A stretch of 57,744 bases of DNA from a virus, in IMG/VR virus record IMGVR_UViG_3300037245_001071, positions 1 to 57,744 of that record. One strand, given 5' to 3'. Every line of letters begins with the position of its first letter. Position 1 is the stretch's first letter. Below the pieces are notes generated by a model, which ran no database searches, was not told the DNA's origin, and worked only from the letters and a program-made list of their open reading frames with translations. Position numbers and translations under genes: made by a program. Shown here piece by piece: positions 42,118 through 51,100 of the stretch.

Positions 42118-43086
42118 ATGAAAGAAATTAATGTAGTTAGTTTATTTAATGGAATGGGAACTTTACGACAGGCATTTTGTGATATTAATATTAAGATTGA
42201 TAAATACTATTCGAGCGAGATAAAACCCTATGCTATCGAATTGCAGCAACATCATTTTTCAGACGTGATACAAGTTGGAAATATTAAGAACTGGAAAGAA
42301 TGGGATATTGATTGGAAAACTATTGATTTTATAGGTAGCGGTTCGCCTTGTCAGGATTTGAGTGGAGCTGGTAAACGTGCAGGAATTAATGGAGATAAAA
42401 GTAGTTTATTTTTTGTGTTTATTGAAATATTGGAATACGTTAAAAAATTAAACCCGAATGTTATTTTCTTACAAGAGAATGTTGGAAGTGCTAGTAAGTT
42501 AGATATTGGCATTATGAGTAGAAAACTAGGCGTTTACCCAGTTAGAATAAATAGTAGTTTGGTGACAGCACAACAACGTGATAGATATTACTGGACCAAT
42601 ATAAAAACAAAGGAAACAATGTTTGATATTATTACCGACATACCACAACCAAAAGACAAAGGAATTTTACTTTCAGATGTTATTGAAAATGGTTTTGTTG
42701 ATAGAGATAAGGCTCGTGCTATTTTACAAAGCGAAGGTAGGCTAAATACAGACATGAAAAAACTATTAAGAAGATACAAAACTGTTGGATTTGGGAATGT
42801 TGTTTATTGCGTAGCGCAAAGAGGGAGGGGAATTGGTAAGGGTAATTATGTACAACAATATGAAGTTAATTTAAAGCAAAAATCAAATACACTTACGTTA
42901 GTAGATAAAGATAACTTTATGTTTAATGGTGAACAGATAAGACCTTTTTCTAAAATAGAATTATGTAGGTTGCAAGGATTTCCAGATAACTATTGCGATA
43001 TACTTACAAGAAATAAAGCAGCAAGTCTATTAGGTGACGGATGGACTTTGCCAATAATAGAGCACATTTTAAGTTTTTACAAATGA
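42118..43086 (+). CDS. DNA cytosine-C5 methyltransferase
   Basis: Motif I is VVSLFNGMG (about 6-14); the catalytic PCQ has C78 (GSGSPCQDLSGAGKR); ENV is at 120-122; the QQRDR motif is at 152-156; and IRPFSKIELCRLQGFP is the C-terminal motif. The short target recognition region is near 230-270. Probably modifies phage DNA against host restriction; no partner restriction enzyme is seen. Stop overlaps the next start (ATGA). Confidence 0.93.
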   Translation: MKEINVVSLFNGMGTLRQAFCDINIKIDKYYSSEIKPYAIELQQHHFSDVIQVGNIKNWKEWDIDWKTIDFIGSGSPCQDLSGAGKRAGINGDKSSLFFVFIEILEYVKKLNPNVIFLQENVGSASKLDIGIMSRKLGVYPVRINSSLVTAQQRDRYYWTNIKTKETMFDIITDIPQPKDKGILLSDVIENGFVDRDKARAILQSEGRLNTDMKKLLRRYKTVGFGNVVYCVAQRGRGIGKGNYVQQYEVNLKQKSNTLTLVDKDNFMFNGEQIRPFSKIELCRLQGFPDNYCDILTRNKAASLLGDGWTLPIIEHILSFYK

Positions 43087-43472
43087 AAAACCAAATAATA
43101 ATAACCGGTGCCATAAACAAAAAAGGTCAACACGGATTTTATAATATTGGAATGATTGAGGATTTCGCAAAGAAACATCCTAATAAGAACACAATTATAA
43201 CTATCCAGGTTGAAGATAAAGGAAGAAATGGCAGATTAGCTAATTATCACGCTAAAGTATTACCAGAATGGCAATATGAGCTATATTCTCAGCAGGGAAT
43301 AATAAAAACTATATCAGAGGTTGACGAATTCTTAAAATCAGGTTTCCCAATACTAAAACACAAAGGATTATCTGAATTATCGGACCAGGAGTTATTAATG
43401 TTTCTGGATTATGTAGAATTCAAGACTTTAGAAGAAATTAATGTATTCATCGAATCAGCGCATTGCTTATGA
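43083..43472 (+). CDS. Hypothetical protein between methyltransferases (129 aa)
   Basis: The start at 43083 overlaps the methyltransferase stop (ATGA). The protein starts with a beta-rich part (NQIIITGAINKKGQHGFYN) and ends helical. Its place between two methyltransferase genes suggests a helper, but there is no recognisable family. Confidence 0.6.
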   Translation: MKNQIIITGAINKKGQHGFYNIGMIEDFAKKHPNKNTIITIQVEDKGRNGRLANYHAKVLPEWQYELYSQQGIIKTISEVDEFLKSGFPILKHKGLSELSDQELLMFLDYVEFKTLEEINVFIESAHCL

Positions 43473-43813
43473 AAGTTTTATTATTACGATTATCGGCTGA
43501 ACCTTGGGAATTAATGGAAAATTGCACCAAAAACAATGAGTATAGGTTTAATAATCCCAAAACCGATTGGATTAAAAGACGTTTAATATATTCTAAAACT
43601 GGAAAAGACAAACAATATGATGCCGTATTAATGCCTAATGGCTATGGAAAAGTGAGATACTTTGCAAGGACGTTTTTAGGCTACAAAATAGCACAAAAGA
43701 ACTACACAGTAACCTATGGAGATTTTAAAGTACACGTAAAAAAAGGCATGTATAATATTAAATTGGGAGCTGTAATAAAGAGAGGTAATATAAATTCAAA
43801 AGAACTGTTTTAA
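43469..43813 (+). CDS. ASCH/PUA-like domain protein (probable)
   Basis: The layout KVLLLRLSAEPWELMENCTKN then EYRFNNPKTDWIKRRLI and YDAVLMPNGYGKVRYF resembles ASCH-type RNA-binding proteins of phages (substitution of an EYR and NGY block). Starts at an ATGA overlap. Role uncertain. Confidence 0.55.
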   Translation: MKVLLLRLSAEPWELMENCTKNNEYRFNNPKTDWIKRRLIYSKTGKDKQYDAVLMPNGYGKVRYFARTFLGYKIAQKNYTVTYGDFKVHVKKGMYNIKLGAVIKRGNINSKELF

Positions 43814-43814
43814 A

Positions 43815-44573
43815 ATGATACTTAGAAGATTAGGTAATAAAAAGAAAATAGCAGCCGAAATACAAAAGCATTTTCCACCTCATAAAATATATATTGAACC
43901 TTTTTTTGGTGCTGGAGGTATGTTTTTTAATAAGCCAAAAGCAAAGTATAATATTGTGAATGATTTGGATTCTGATGTATTTAATTTATTCCAGGTTGTA
44001 ATGAACCAAAAAGAAGAACTCGAGAAAGCTTTTTATATAATGCCTATTCATTCAGATTTATTGGAGTACTGGAAAAGTAATTTAGAAACGGATCCAATTA
44101 AAAAGGCTTTGAGATTTTTACTCCTTAGTAATTTTACATTATTTGGTACTGGTGAATCATTAAGGTTAAGGGGTGGAGATAATGCAAAAGTAGAATTGTT
44201 AAAATTAATAGATCCAACGTTTAAGTTTTTACAAAACACCCAATTTACAAATTATGACTTTAGAAAATTCTTTAAATCTATAGAATATAAATCTGAAGAA
44301 TTTATTTATAATGATAGCCCTTATTTAGATACCAATGATAATTATTCAAACTCATTCACAGAACAAGATAGCTTCGATTTATTTGAAGCAAATCAAAATA
44401 CAGGCTGCAAATGGGCTATGTCAGAATTTGACCACCCATTTATATTAGAACAAGCCAAAGAACGAAACTTAAACGTTATAACAATTGGAGAGCGTCAAAA
44501 CTTAAAGAATCGCAGAATTGAAATATTAGTAACTAATTACCAGAACGATCCAACGCTATTTAATGATTTATAA
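43815..44573 (+). CDS. DNA adenine-N6 methyltransferase (D12/Dam class)
   Basis: Motif I EPFFGAGG (28-35) and a start with RRLGNKKKIAAEI are of the Dam class. The catalytic motif reads NDSPY (166-170), with S for the first P of DPPY, a tolerated variant (NSPY/DSPY). 252 residues, complete. Adds a second base modification beside the C5 enzyme; targets cannot be told from sequence. Confidence 0.88.
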   Translation: MILRRLGNKKKIAAEIQKHFPPHKIYIEPFFGAGGMFFNKPKAKYNIVNDLDSDVFNLFQVVMNQKEELEKAFYIMPIHSDLLEYWKSNLETDPIKKALRFLLLSNFTLFGTGESLRLRGGDNAKVELLKLIDPTFKFLQNTQFTNYDFRKFFKSIEYKSEEFIYNDSPYLDTNDNYSNSFTEQDSFDLFEANQNTGCKWAMSEFDHPFILEQAKERNLNVITIGERQNLKNRRIEILVTNYQNDPTLFNDL

Positions 44574-44757
44574 ACATAAAAAATCAGGTCAATTAATGAC
44601 TATAATAAGATCATTTGGAAAACCTCCAACAGTTGCAAGGTGTAGATTATTAAAACCTATTCCCTATAAAAAGTGGGGACGAACATTTTACAGAGATACA
44701 GCGGTTTGTCATTTGGACAATCTTGAAGAAACAAATGAAAAATTGAAATTATTTTAA
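44563..44757 (+). CDS. Small basic hypothetical protein (64 aa)
   Basis: Overlaps the adenine methyltransferase by 11 bases. Basic, with a beta-rich core (QLMTIIRSFGKPPTVARC). Possibly accessory to the methyltransferase; no family recognised. Confidence 0.6.
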   Translation: MIYKHKKSGQLMTIIRSFGKPPTVARCRLLKPIPYKKWGRTFYRDTAVCHLDNLEETNEKLKLF

Positions 44758-44777
44758 TATAAATTAAATATACAAAC

Positions 44778-45020
44778 ATGGAAAGACAAAAAGTATTAAA
44801 CAAAGTAGTATCCATCATTACGGATAAATTAGGCGTTGATGAAAACGAAGTTACTGAAGATGCTAGTTTAACAAATGATTTAGGAGCCGATTCTTTAGAT
44901 GTTATTGAATTAATTATGGAATTCGAAAAAGAATATAATATTGCAATTACTGATGATGAAGCTGAGAAAATAACAACAATTAAAGAAGTAGTAGATTATT
45001 TACAAACAAAAATAAAGTAA
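44778..45020 (+). CDS. acpP: Acyl carrier protein
   Basis: The 80-residue protein is a complete ACP: four helices with the 4'-phosphopantetheine site S39 in [19 protein letters not shown], acidic throughout, and the usual C-terminal [10 protein letters not shown]. Host holo-ACP synthase would modify it. ACPs carry acyl chains in fatty acid synthesis, and also serve as acyl donors for lipid A and tRNA or protein modification. It lies between methyltransferases and nuclease genes, not with lipid genes, so its purpose in infection is open. Confidence 0.95.
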   Translation: MERQKVLNKVVSIITDKLGVDENEVTEDASLTNDLGADSLDVIELIMEFEKEYNIAITDDEAEKITTIKEVVDYLQTKIK

Positions 45021-45021
45021 A

Positions 45022-45270
45022 ATGGAAAAGAATTATTTAGGCTATCAAGCCAAAGACAAGGTAACAGGTTTTAAAGGTGTAATAGTTGGATGTGCTGACT
45101 ATTTAACAGGATGTAGACAATATGCATTACAACCTAAAGGGAAAGGGGATGATATTCCTAAAGTACATTGGTTTGATGAAGGAAAACTAGAAATGGGTAA
45201 AAGTAAGTTCAAAAAAAGCGATTTAGTTGCTAAAGATAATGGATGTGATATTGAACCTCCAAGTATGTAA
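45022..45270 (+). CDS. Conserved small phage protein (82 aa)
   Basis: Follows the ACP gene by one base. The sequence KDKVTGFKGVIVGCADYLTGCRQYALQPKG and VHWFDEGKLEM (given in parts) is a pattern present in many phage small proteins: VTGFxG, YLxGCR, QP, WFDE. Likely a small beta-barrel; function unknown. Confidence 0.75.
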   Translation: MEKNYLGYQAKDKVTGFKGVIVGCADYLTGCRQYALQPKGKGDDIPKVHWFDEGKLEMGKSKFKKSDLVAKDNGCDIEPPSM

Positions 45271-45290
45271 TGTTTAAAAAGTAAAATAAC

Positions 45291-45860
45291 ATGGAAAGAT
45301 TATTTAATGTTCCGGTTGAATTGTTTCAACTGGAAGAAGTAAAGCTCAATAAGAGTAAATCTTGTATAATAAAATACAAGATAGTGGATGATCGTGGTGA
45401 TAAAACACAAATATTTACAGGCACTTGTGAGCCAAATTATATGTGTGTTATAGCTATGCAAGAAAGGATAAACGACCTAAAGCCTCACCTTGCCGCAATG
45501 CGTAAAAGAGATGCAAGCGAAATGCAATATTTAGATGTAACTGGACTTGTTTGGAAGGGTTACGGAAAATCAGAATCGTTTCAGATACTTGGTAAATTAA
45601 CCGATGATTTTGGTAAAAAGTCAGATGAAAAAAGTAGCGTGTATCATATCACTTCAGAGGAATACAAAGACGGAATGAAAGTTCGTGACATTATTATAGA
45701 CCTTGAGTCTATGGCACATGCTTATATCTTTGAGGGCAAAATGGCAGATATGACAATGGGATTAATTCCTATTGAAGATGAAAACGAAACTACCGACAAA
45801 ACAGAAGTTACAGAGGTGGAGGCTGAAGAAGTTGAACAAACGGAAGAAACAACAGAATAA
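45291..45860 (+). CDS. Hypothetical protein with acidic tail (189 aa)
   Basis: A central alpha/beta part and a C-terminal run of E, T and V residues (VTEVEAEEVEQTEETTE). Acidic tails of this type occur on single-stranded-DNA-binding proteins, and the genome lacks an obvious SSB, so an SSB-like role is possible but not demonstrated. Confidence 0.55.
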   Translation: MERLFNVPVELFQLEEVKLNKSKSCIIKYKIVDDRGDKTQIFTGTCEPNYMCVIAMQERINDLKPHLAAMRKRDASEMQYLDVTGLVWKGYGKSESFQILGKLTDDFGKKSDEKSSVYHITSEEYKDGMKVRDIIIDLESMAHAYIFEGKMADMTMGLIPIEDENETTDKTEVTEVEAEEVEQTEETTE

Positions 45861-46283
45861 ATGATTGAAATAGCCTCTAAAGAAGAATATAATTATATCC
45901 TCAATAGGGGCTATTTTCCACTCCAAAATTGGCGAATGTTCACTTTGCCAATTGCATTAAGAATTGAATTACAATATGAAACATTTGGCAGCAATTCAGA
46001 TTTTCAAAAACAAAATGATAAGTTCTATAGATATTGCTGGGATAACATGCCTCATTATTGCGCTGAAACTGCAAAACCATTAGAAAGCTATTCAGCCGTG
46101 TATATTAGTCATATTTTAAGCCGTGGTAGTAATAGAGCAATGAGTTGCGACCCCCGTAATGTTAATATACTTTGTTTTGAGGCTCATCAAATATGGGAAA
46201 GTGAATATAATTACAAAATGAATATTTGGAGGCAAAACCAGTTAATAATTAAACTACTAAAAAATGACTACAATATCGGATAG
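45861..46283 (+). CDS. HNH-type nuclease (probable)
   Basis: The C-terminal half has VYISHILSRGSNRAMSCDPRN followed by NILCFEAHQIWES, the ββα-Me pattern of HNH/NinG-like nucleases with H in SHIL, N in RN and H in AHQIW. The N-terminus has a DDF-like helix. No separate promoter. May be recombination-related (NinG-like). Confidence 0.6.
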   Translation: MIEIASKEEYNYILNRGYFPLQNWRMFTLPIALRIELQYETFGSNSDFQKQNDKFYRYCWDNMPHYCAETAKPLESYSAVYISHILSRGSNRAMSCDPRNVNILCFEAHQIWESEYNYKMNIWRQNQLIIKLLKNDYNIG

Positions 46284-46440
46284 TATGCCAATGCCATTTG
46301 GCAAGCATAAAGGCAAGAAAATGGCAAACATACCTGCAGATTATCTATTGCATTTGTTAGATAATTATATGTGCTATGGAAGCGTAAAAGCATATATTCA
46401 AGAAAATGAAGATGTTTTGAGAAAAGAAACTGAAAAGTAA
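46264..46440 (+). CDS. DUF3820-family protein (58 aa)
   Basis: The motif MPMPFGKHKGKKMANIPADY, followed by LLHLLDNY, is the signature of the short DUF3820 family found in phages. It overlaps the HNH gene end by 20 bases. Function unknown. Confidence 0.75.
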   Translation: MTTISDSMPMPFGKHKGKKMANIPADYLLHLLDNYMCYGSVKAYIQENEDVLRKETEK

Positions 46441-46442
46441 TT

Positions 46443-46673
46443 ATGATCGTTGAATTTATGTTAATTTCAGGTATAGATTTTAATACTGACAATATAATTT
46501 ACTTAATGTCTTTAAAGGCTTTTAATGGGCACGAAACGACTATGTACGAAAGTAAATATGGTATTTTCGTAATATGTGGATTTGAAATAGGCAAACGAGA
46601 ACTAAACAAAATGTATACCGATATTAAAAAAAATACAGGTGCAAAATATGTTGAATCACGTTATTATGAATAA
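46443..46673 (+). CDS. Small hypothetical protein (76 aa)
   Basis: Ends the replication block, two bases after the DUF3820 gene. Contains a beta-rich middle (YGIFVICGFEIGKREL). No family recognised. Confidence 0.55.
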   Translation: MIVEFMLISGIDFNTDNIIYLMSLKAFNGHETTMYESKYGIFVICGFEIGKRELNKMYTDIKKNTGAKYVESRYYE

Positions 46674-46680
46674 AAAGTCG

Positions 46681-46688
46681 TAAATTTG
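46681..46688 (+). promoter_or_regulatory. -7 box of the second virion operon
   Basis: TAAATTTG is an exact TAnnTTTG match 19 bases before the ATG at 46708, the first gene of the hub operon. No clear -33 element, as for the other late boxes at 151 and 10065, hinting at a shared late-promoter type. Confidence 0.55.
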
Positions 46689-46707
46689 AAAATAAAAACA
46701 CAGAACT

Positions 46708-47001
46708 ATGAAAAACATTAAAGAACAATTACTAAAACTTAAGGCTTATGTTATTTGGTTATGGAATTCTTACATTTGGAACCCTTTACATTTCAGATAT
46801 ATGAAGAGTAGAGCCAATGAGTACAATAAAAAGACAGGAAAACGGTATTTCGTAGTACCACACACTGAAACAAGATGTATGGTTGTTGATAATGATTATA
46901 TCAAACACTACAATAAGCAAAAAGGTATCAAAAAAATAAACATTAACGATTTAATTAGAATGGCTTATTACGCTACATCAACAAGAGCACTAGTAAATTA
47001 A
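46708..47001 (+). CDS. Hypothetical protein at the head of the hub operon (97 aa)
   Basis: A basic, tryptophan/tyrosine-rich N-terminus (LKAYVIWLWNSYIWNPLHF) and a positively charged soluble remainder. The aromatic stretch might be membrane-associated. Follows a clear -7 box, so it probably belongs to the late operon. Confidence 0.6.
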   Translation: MKNIKEQLLKLKAYVIWLWNSYIWNPLHFRYMKSRANEYNKKTGKRYFVVPHTETRCMVVDNDYIKHYNKQKGIKKININDLIRMAYYATSTRALVN

Positions 47002-47006
47002 TAATT

Positions 47007-47399
47007 ATGGCACTAATAACAGATATTGAATACCAAATAAACATATTAACTGAGTTATATGAAGATTATGTAACTTATAATGATTCGTTGGATATCATAG
47101 ATGAAAACGAAAAGCTATTTGTAGTTAGTGATACTTTACTAGCCAATACTCAAAAGAGTTCAGAAACGGCTATACAGGAACTACAACAGCAAAAAGAAAA
47201 TTCTTTAAAATCCTATAATTTCACAACAACTGAGGCTACAACATTATTTAATATCTGTTTTGAGATTTACGGAACGGTAGACGATGATAAGTTTCAAACC
47301 TTAATAGATGCTAATGATTTAATGGCGTTCAATAGGACAGACATAGACCCTTTAAATCCAATTATACCAAAGGACACTTTAATTATATATTATAAGTAA
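47007..47399 (+). CDS. Tail protein, gpX-like end (130 aa)
   Basis: Helical N-terminus and a C-terminal DPLNPIIPKDTLIIYYK, which resembles the LysM-like end of tail protein X that seats on the hub. The stop overlaps the hub start (TAATG), fitting a baseplate role. Confidence 0.5.
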   Translation: MALITDIEYQINILTELYEDYVTYNDSLDIIDENEKLFVVSDTLLANTQKSSETAIQELQQQKENSLKSYNFTTTEATTLFNICFEIYGTVDDDKFQTLIDANDLMAFNRTDIDPLNPIIPKDTLIIYYK

Positions 47400-48325
47400 T
47401 GGCACGTATACAAATCAAAGTAAACAATAAGGAATTAAAACGATTTGATTCATTTGCCTATAATGATCAGTTAAATACAGTATCAGCGAGTGCATCATTT
47501 AATACGTTTGTTGACTTTGAAGATTTTGGTTATTCCGATATTCAAATATTCAGAAATGAAGTGCTGATATTAACAGGTGATATAATAAATAAAATCATTC
47601 CCGATGGAATTCCGGCAAAACCATTTACATACAAGTGTGAATCAAAACCATATGCCCTTAAAAGCTCATTGCCTACAACAGCATATTCGCTACAGCTTGA
47701 AAACTCAACCCTAAAGGATATAGTAGAGTATATTTGCTCATTCCTTGATGTTACGGTAGTATTTGACCAATCAGCAGAAAAAGAAGCTAAAAGCGCATAC
47801 AAACTAACTGATTTGAAATTAGCAGTAGATGCAATAGACATTATTAATGAATTAGTAACCAATGAAGGATTAATTATGTCTCACAATGCCGATGGTCATT
47901 TGGTAATAACCAAAAGTATAGAGCAAAACGAAATATTATTACCAAGGCATACCGACAATAATAAAAGCTATGATTTAAAGAAATTATTTCATAATTACAT
48001 TGCATTAGGGCAGGCACCAATTGGAGCAGATGCAGATATTCAAGCAATAGCAAGATTTGAAAACATAAAAGCAACCAGAAGTACAACTAAGATTCAAAAT
48101 AGTGGAGGTATTGCAGCAATCGAAGCAAAAGCGGCTGGAATGAGAGCAGATAGTTTAAGAGCTATTCAGCAAACTTTAACCTATGATAATTTCTTTTGTA
48201 ATGTAGGTGATTTTATTGTTTTGAATGATTTAAAACTAATCGTTAATCAGCTTAATTATTCGTTTAATTCAAAAGGAGAAAAAGCAAGTATAGGAGTAAT
48301 TGACAGTAATATTTATACGCGATGA
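47399..48325 (+). CDS. Baseplate hub protein (Mu gp44/P2 gpD-like)
   Basis: The 308 residues show the hub pattern: a beta-rich N-terminus (VSASASFNTFVDFEDFGYSD), middle domain with ELVTNEGLIMSHNADGHLVI, and the C-terminal LNYSFNSKGEKASIGVIDS. The hub connects tube and spike and forms a trimer. Overlaps the spike gene by four bases (ATGA). Confidence 0.7.
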   Translation: MARIQIKVNNKELKRFDSFAYNDQLNTVSASASFNTFVDFEDFGYSDIQIFRNEVLILTGDIINKIIPDGIPAKPFTYKCESKPYALKSSLPTTAYSLQLENSTLKDIVEYICSFLDVTVVFDQSAEKEAKSAYKLTDLKLAVDAIDIINELVTNEGLIMSHNADGHLVITKSIEQNEILLPRHTDNNKSYDLKKLFHNYIALGQAPIGADADIQAIARFENIKATRSTTKIQNSGGIAAIEAKAAGMRADSLRAIQQTLTYDNFFCNVGDFIVLNDLKLIVNQLNYSFNSKGEKASIGVIDSNIYTR

Positions 48326-48738
48326 GTGGAGCCGGAAACGTAAAAGGAAACAGCAAAGATGAAGAAACTGGTTTTAGGCAGCTTTTATTAAGTGACTTTG
48401 GCACTAATCGGCAAAAGTATTACTTATTAGAGGGCTTTGGTGAAGCTTCGTTACCACCATTAGAAACAAGGACATTAATAATAAACTCAACTAACAAAGA
48501 TATTTCTTATTGTATCGGGGCTTTGAATAATTTAGATTTCGATAGCTTAGGGCATGGTGATAAAATGATATTTTCCACAAGCGAGGATGGTACCGAAATA
48601 CAAAGTCAAATTAAATTACTCAATACTGGTAAAATGGAAATAATCACTAAATCAGATATTGACATTACAACAGATGCAAAAATAAATATTATAGCAACTC
48701 AATTTAATGTAAATAATGGTAATTTAACAGTTGAGTAA
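48322..48738 (+). CDS. Baseplate spike protein (Mu gp45-like)
   Basis: The 138-residue protein has the OB-domain-like N-terminus and short repetitive strands with D/T/I-rich ends (SDIDITTDAKINIIATQFNVN), typical of the triple beta-helix of spikes. Follows the hub as in Mu. The stop overlaps the next start (TAATG). Confidence 0.7.
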   Translation: MSGAGNVKGNSKDEETGFRQLLLSDFGTNRQKYYLLEGFGEASLPPLETRTLIINSTNKDISYCIGALNNLDFDSLGHGDKMIFSTSEDGTEIQSQIKLLNTGKMEIITKSDIDITTDAKINIIATQFNVNNGNLTVE

Positions 48739-49127
48739 TGGGAATATTAATAGCAGTAGATGGAGCAACATTATTTCAAAACGATCCTTTGGTTGTATGT
48801 ACTATTACACCCGTTGGAGTTCCGTCTATTATAAATAAAGCTGAAAATAAAGGTTTCTTATTAGATGGCTATCAGGTTTCAGTATCAGTAATTACTTATC
48901 CGAGTGCAGGTGCAACAATTCCCGATCCTGGTCCATACGTAGTAGCTTTTTCGAGTGGAGCCACGAAAGTAAAGGAAAGCGGCACTTTGGTATTATTAGA
49001 GGGTGATTTGACGGCTACAATCAATGCAACCCCACAAATACCTGCTTTACCATCACCAACACCTTATCCTATATCATTTGAAATTGAAATAACAGTAGCG
49101 GGACAAATTAAAGTAAAAGCAGTATAA
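48738..49127 (+). CDS. Possible spike-associated beta protein (129 aa)
   Basis: A beta-rich protein with several P and G turns, no cysteines of a zinc site, encoded directly after the spike by a TAATG overlap. A spike tip (PAAR-like) or plug role is conceivable, but the usual histidines are missing. Confidence 0.5.
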   Translation: MGILIAVDGATLFQNDPLVVCTITPVGVPSIINKAENKGFLLDGYQVSVSVITYPSAGATIPDPGPYVVAFSSGATKVKESGTLVLLEGDLTATINATPQIPALPSPTPYPISFEIEITVAGQIKVKAV

Positions 49128-49128
49128 T

Positions 49129-49425
49129 ATGGCTAAGATTAAAATAAATGAAAATATTTACGAAGGTAAAAAAGAGCATCATACTCAATACTTTTATATG
49201 TGTAAAGGATGTGGACATGAACATTGTTTTGCGTTGAAATCAGAAGGAGGTCATCATAATTTCAATATGGATTTGGAAAACCCTACAGTATCACCTTCTT
49301 TGGTTCAAAATTTCACACCTGGGAAAATGTGTCATTCGTTTATTAAAAATGGTAAAATACAATATCTGAATGATTGTTATCATAAACTAAAGGGGCAAAC
49401 GATTGAATTACCACAGATTAGTTAA
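49129..49425 (+). CDS. DUF6527-like zinc protein
   Basis: The core YFYMCKGCGHEHCFAL followed by PTVSPSLVQNF and CHSFIKNGKIQYLNDCYHKL (in parts) is a signature of a small phage family with cysteines and histidines that coordinate zinc. It lies between spike and gp43-like genes. The role is unknown, but the conservation is clear. Confidence 0.75.
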   Translation: MAKIKINENIYEGKKEHHTQYFYMCKGCGHEHCFALKSEGGHHNFNMDLENPTVSPSLVQNFTPGKMCHSFIKNGKIQYLNDCYHKLKGQTIELPQIS

Positions 49426-49446
49426 AATAACTTAAAATATAATATC

Positions 49447-50313
49447 ATGTTGATTGTCACAGTTGATGGCCGTAGATTTACGGTAAAGTACCAAAAGAAT
49501 AAAGAGAGTGTAAGTGTAGATAATCACGTTTCAATAAACGATTATCCTAACTTTGTCGGGTCCAGGGTGGATCAAAACAGCACTTCATCAGATAAATATT
49601 CATTTACATTTGCAATTCATAAGAACTTTTATGTTGAGCTCAAAGAATCTTTAAAAAAGATAGTTGTAAATGAAGATGATGCAATTGAAGATGATGAATA
49701 TGGAAAGCTAACACACGTTATATGTGTACATCCTGATTGGGGCACAATTAAAGGACGCTTTGAGGGTTCATTAAAATACTTGACGGCTAGTGAAGCTGAT
49801 ATAGTTGTTCAAGGTGTTTTTGTTGAGCACACGCCCGATGATGCAGCAGAAAAAACAGACATTGAGCAAGATAATGCAGATGCAGAAAGTGAAATAGATT
49901 CAGAAACAGATGATGAATTTGAATTAGAAGAAGCCGATAGACCATTTCTATTACAATTATTTGACAAATTAAAAGCTTTATATGATAAAATTAAGAACAG
50001 TGCAGTAATAGCAGCATTTAACGACTTAAAGAGTGCATTGAATGATGCTTTATTGAATTATCAAAAAGTAATGAATGCGTTCAAGAAAGTTCTTGCATTG
50101 CCTGGTAATATAATTAGTGGAGTACGTGGTAAGATTGATTTCTTTAAGAAGCAATCAAGTGCTATTAAAAACATTATTCCTAATACAGTTAATCAAGCTA
50201 GATTTAATATCAATTTACTATCATTTAATATCGGTAGAGCAGATAGAACGCCTTTTGATATAAAAGCATTACAGAGACAAAGATCAGGATTGAAAGTAGC
50301 ACCAATAAACTAA
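49447..50313 (+). CDS. DNA circularisation/tail protein (Mu gp43-like)
   Basis: The N-terminal domain (about 1-135: YQKNKESVSVDNHVSINDYP, KEHTPDD-like strands) resembles the DNA-circularisation/gp43 domain of Mu-like phages, which is a baseplate component. Residues 135-165 are very acidic, and the rest is helical, ending with a basic segment. The end overlaps the next gene by one base. Confidence 0.6.
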   Translation: MLIVTVDGRRFTVKYQKNKESVSVDNHVSINDYPNFVGSRVDQNSTSSDKYSFTFAIHKNFYVELKESLKKIVVNEDDAIEDDEYGKLTHVICVHPDWGTIKGRFEGSLKYLTASEADIVVQGVFVEHTPDDAAEKTDIEQDNADAESEIDSETDDEFELEEADRPFLLQLFDKLKALYDKIKNSAVIAAFNDLKSALNDALLNYQKVMNAFKKVLALPGNIISGVRGKIDFFKKQSSAIKNIIPNTVNQARFNINLLSFNIGRADRTPFDIKALQRQRSGLKVAPIN

Positions 50314-51077
50314 TGAGCGACTTTAGTATAAAAGATAAGGAATTAATAGATTACACGCTTGGATTACAGCGTATAAACGATGTATCTCTCGCTTTTGCTA
50401 TACAAGATACCTTAAATGCCGTTGTTAGAGATACCAAAAAAAGAACATTAGCACAAGTTACTAATCAGATGTTCGATGTCAAGAGAAAGAACTTTTTTAA
50501 GGCTAATAGTGGGTTTAAACAATACAAGGCAAAGCAATTCAATTACAATATAAACAAGTTAAAAGCTTCAATATCTATATTGAAAAGCACTAAGCCAAAT
50601 GAAAAAGCAACTGAGCAATTAGCCAACCAACCTACAGCATCACCGATAAAAAGGAAAATTAATCCAGCAGGAGATAAACCACAACCTAAATCAATTATAA
50701 ATATCCTTACAAAGAAACCTGAATTTTATGATGCAGCCAAAACATATCCAGAGGGTAATTCATTTGCTTTCACCAATAAGGCAAGACGGGCAAAAAGTAG
50801 AGGTGCCGGATTCATTGTTGCTAGAAACGGTAAGGGTTATATTAATAGAGTTGTTTCGATCAAGAAAAGAAAGCCAACCAGAGCCGATAAGCGTAAGATG
50901 GTTATTAAGATGAAAGCTATTGGTAGTTACAACAAGAACGGACAAGTTAAGCTTAAAAAACCAGCTCCATTTTTAACTACTGCAAGGGATAAGTCGGTAA
51001 AAGAAATAATGAATAATGAATTTGTCAAGAATGCAGAAAAGCAGATGGAAATGGCAATAAAGCGTAAGAATAAGTAG
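50313..51077 (+). CDS. Basic virion-associated protein (254 aa)
   Basis: Strongly basic with helical N-terminal part, a K/R-rich middle and an end ARDKSVKEIMNNEFVKNAEKQ, similar in general form to gp10-type tail completion proteins. Last gene before the terminator at 51101. The exact role is not clear. Confidence 0.55.
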   Translation: MSDFSIKDKELIDYTLGLQRINDVSLAFAIQDTLNAVVRDTKKRTLAQVTNQMFDVKRKNFFKANSGFKQYKAKQFNYNINKLKASISILKSTKPNEKATEQLANQPTASPIKRKINPAGDKPQPKSIINILTKKPEFYDAAKTYPEGNSFAFTNKARRAKSRGAGFIVARNGKGYINRVVSIKKRKPTRADKRKMVIKMKAIGSYNKNGQVKLKKPAPFLTTARDKSVKEIMNNEFVKNAEKQMEMAIKRKNK

Positions 51078-51100
51078 TAGTTTCTCATAGTTTAGTTAGG

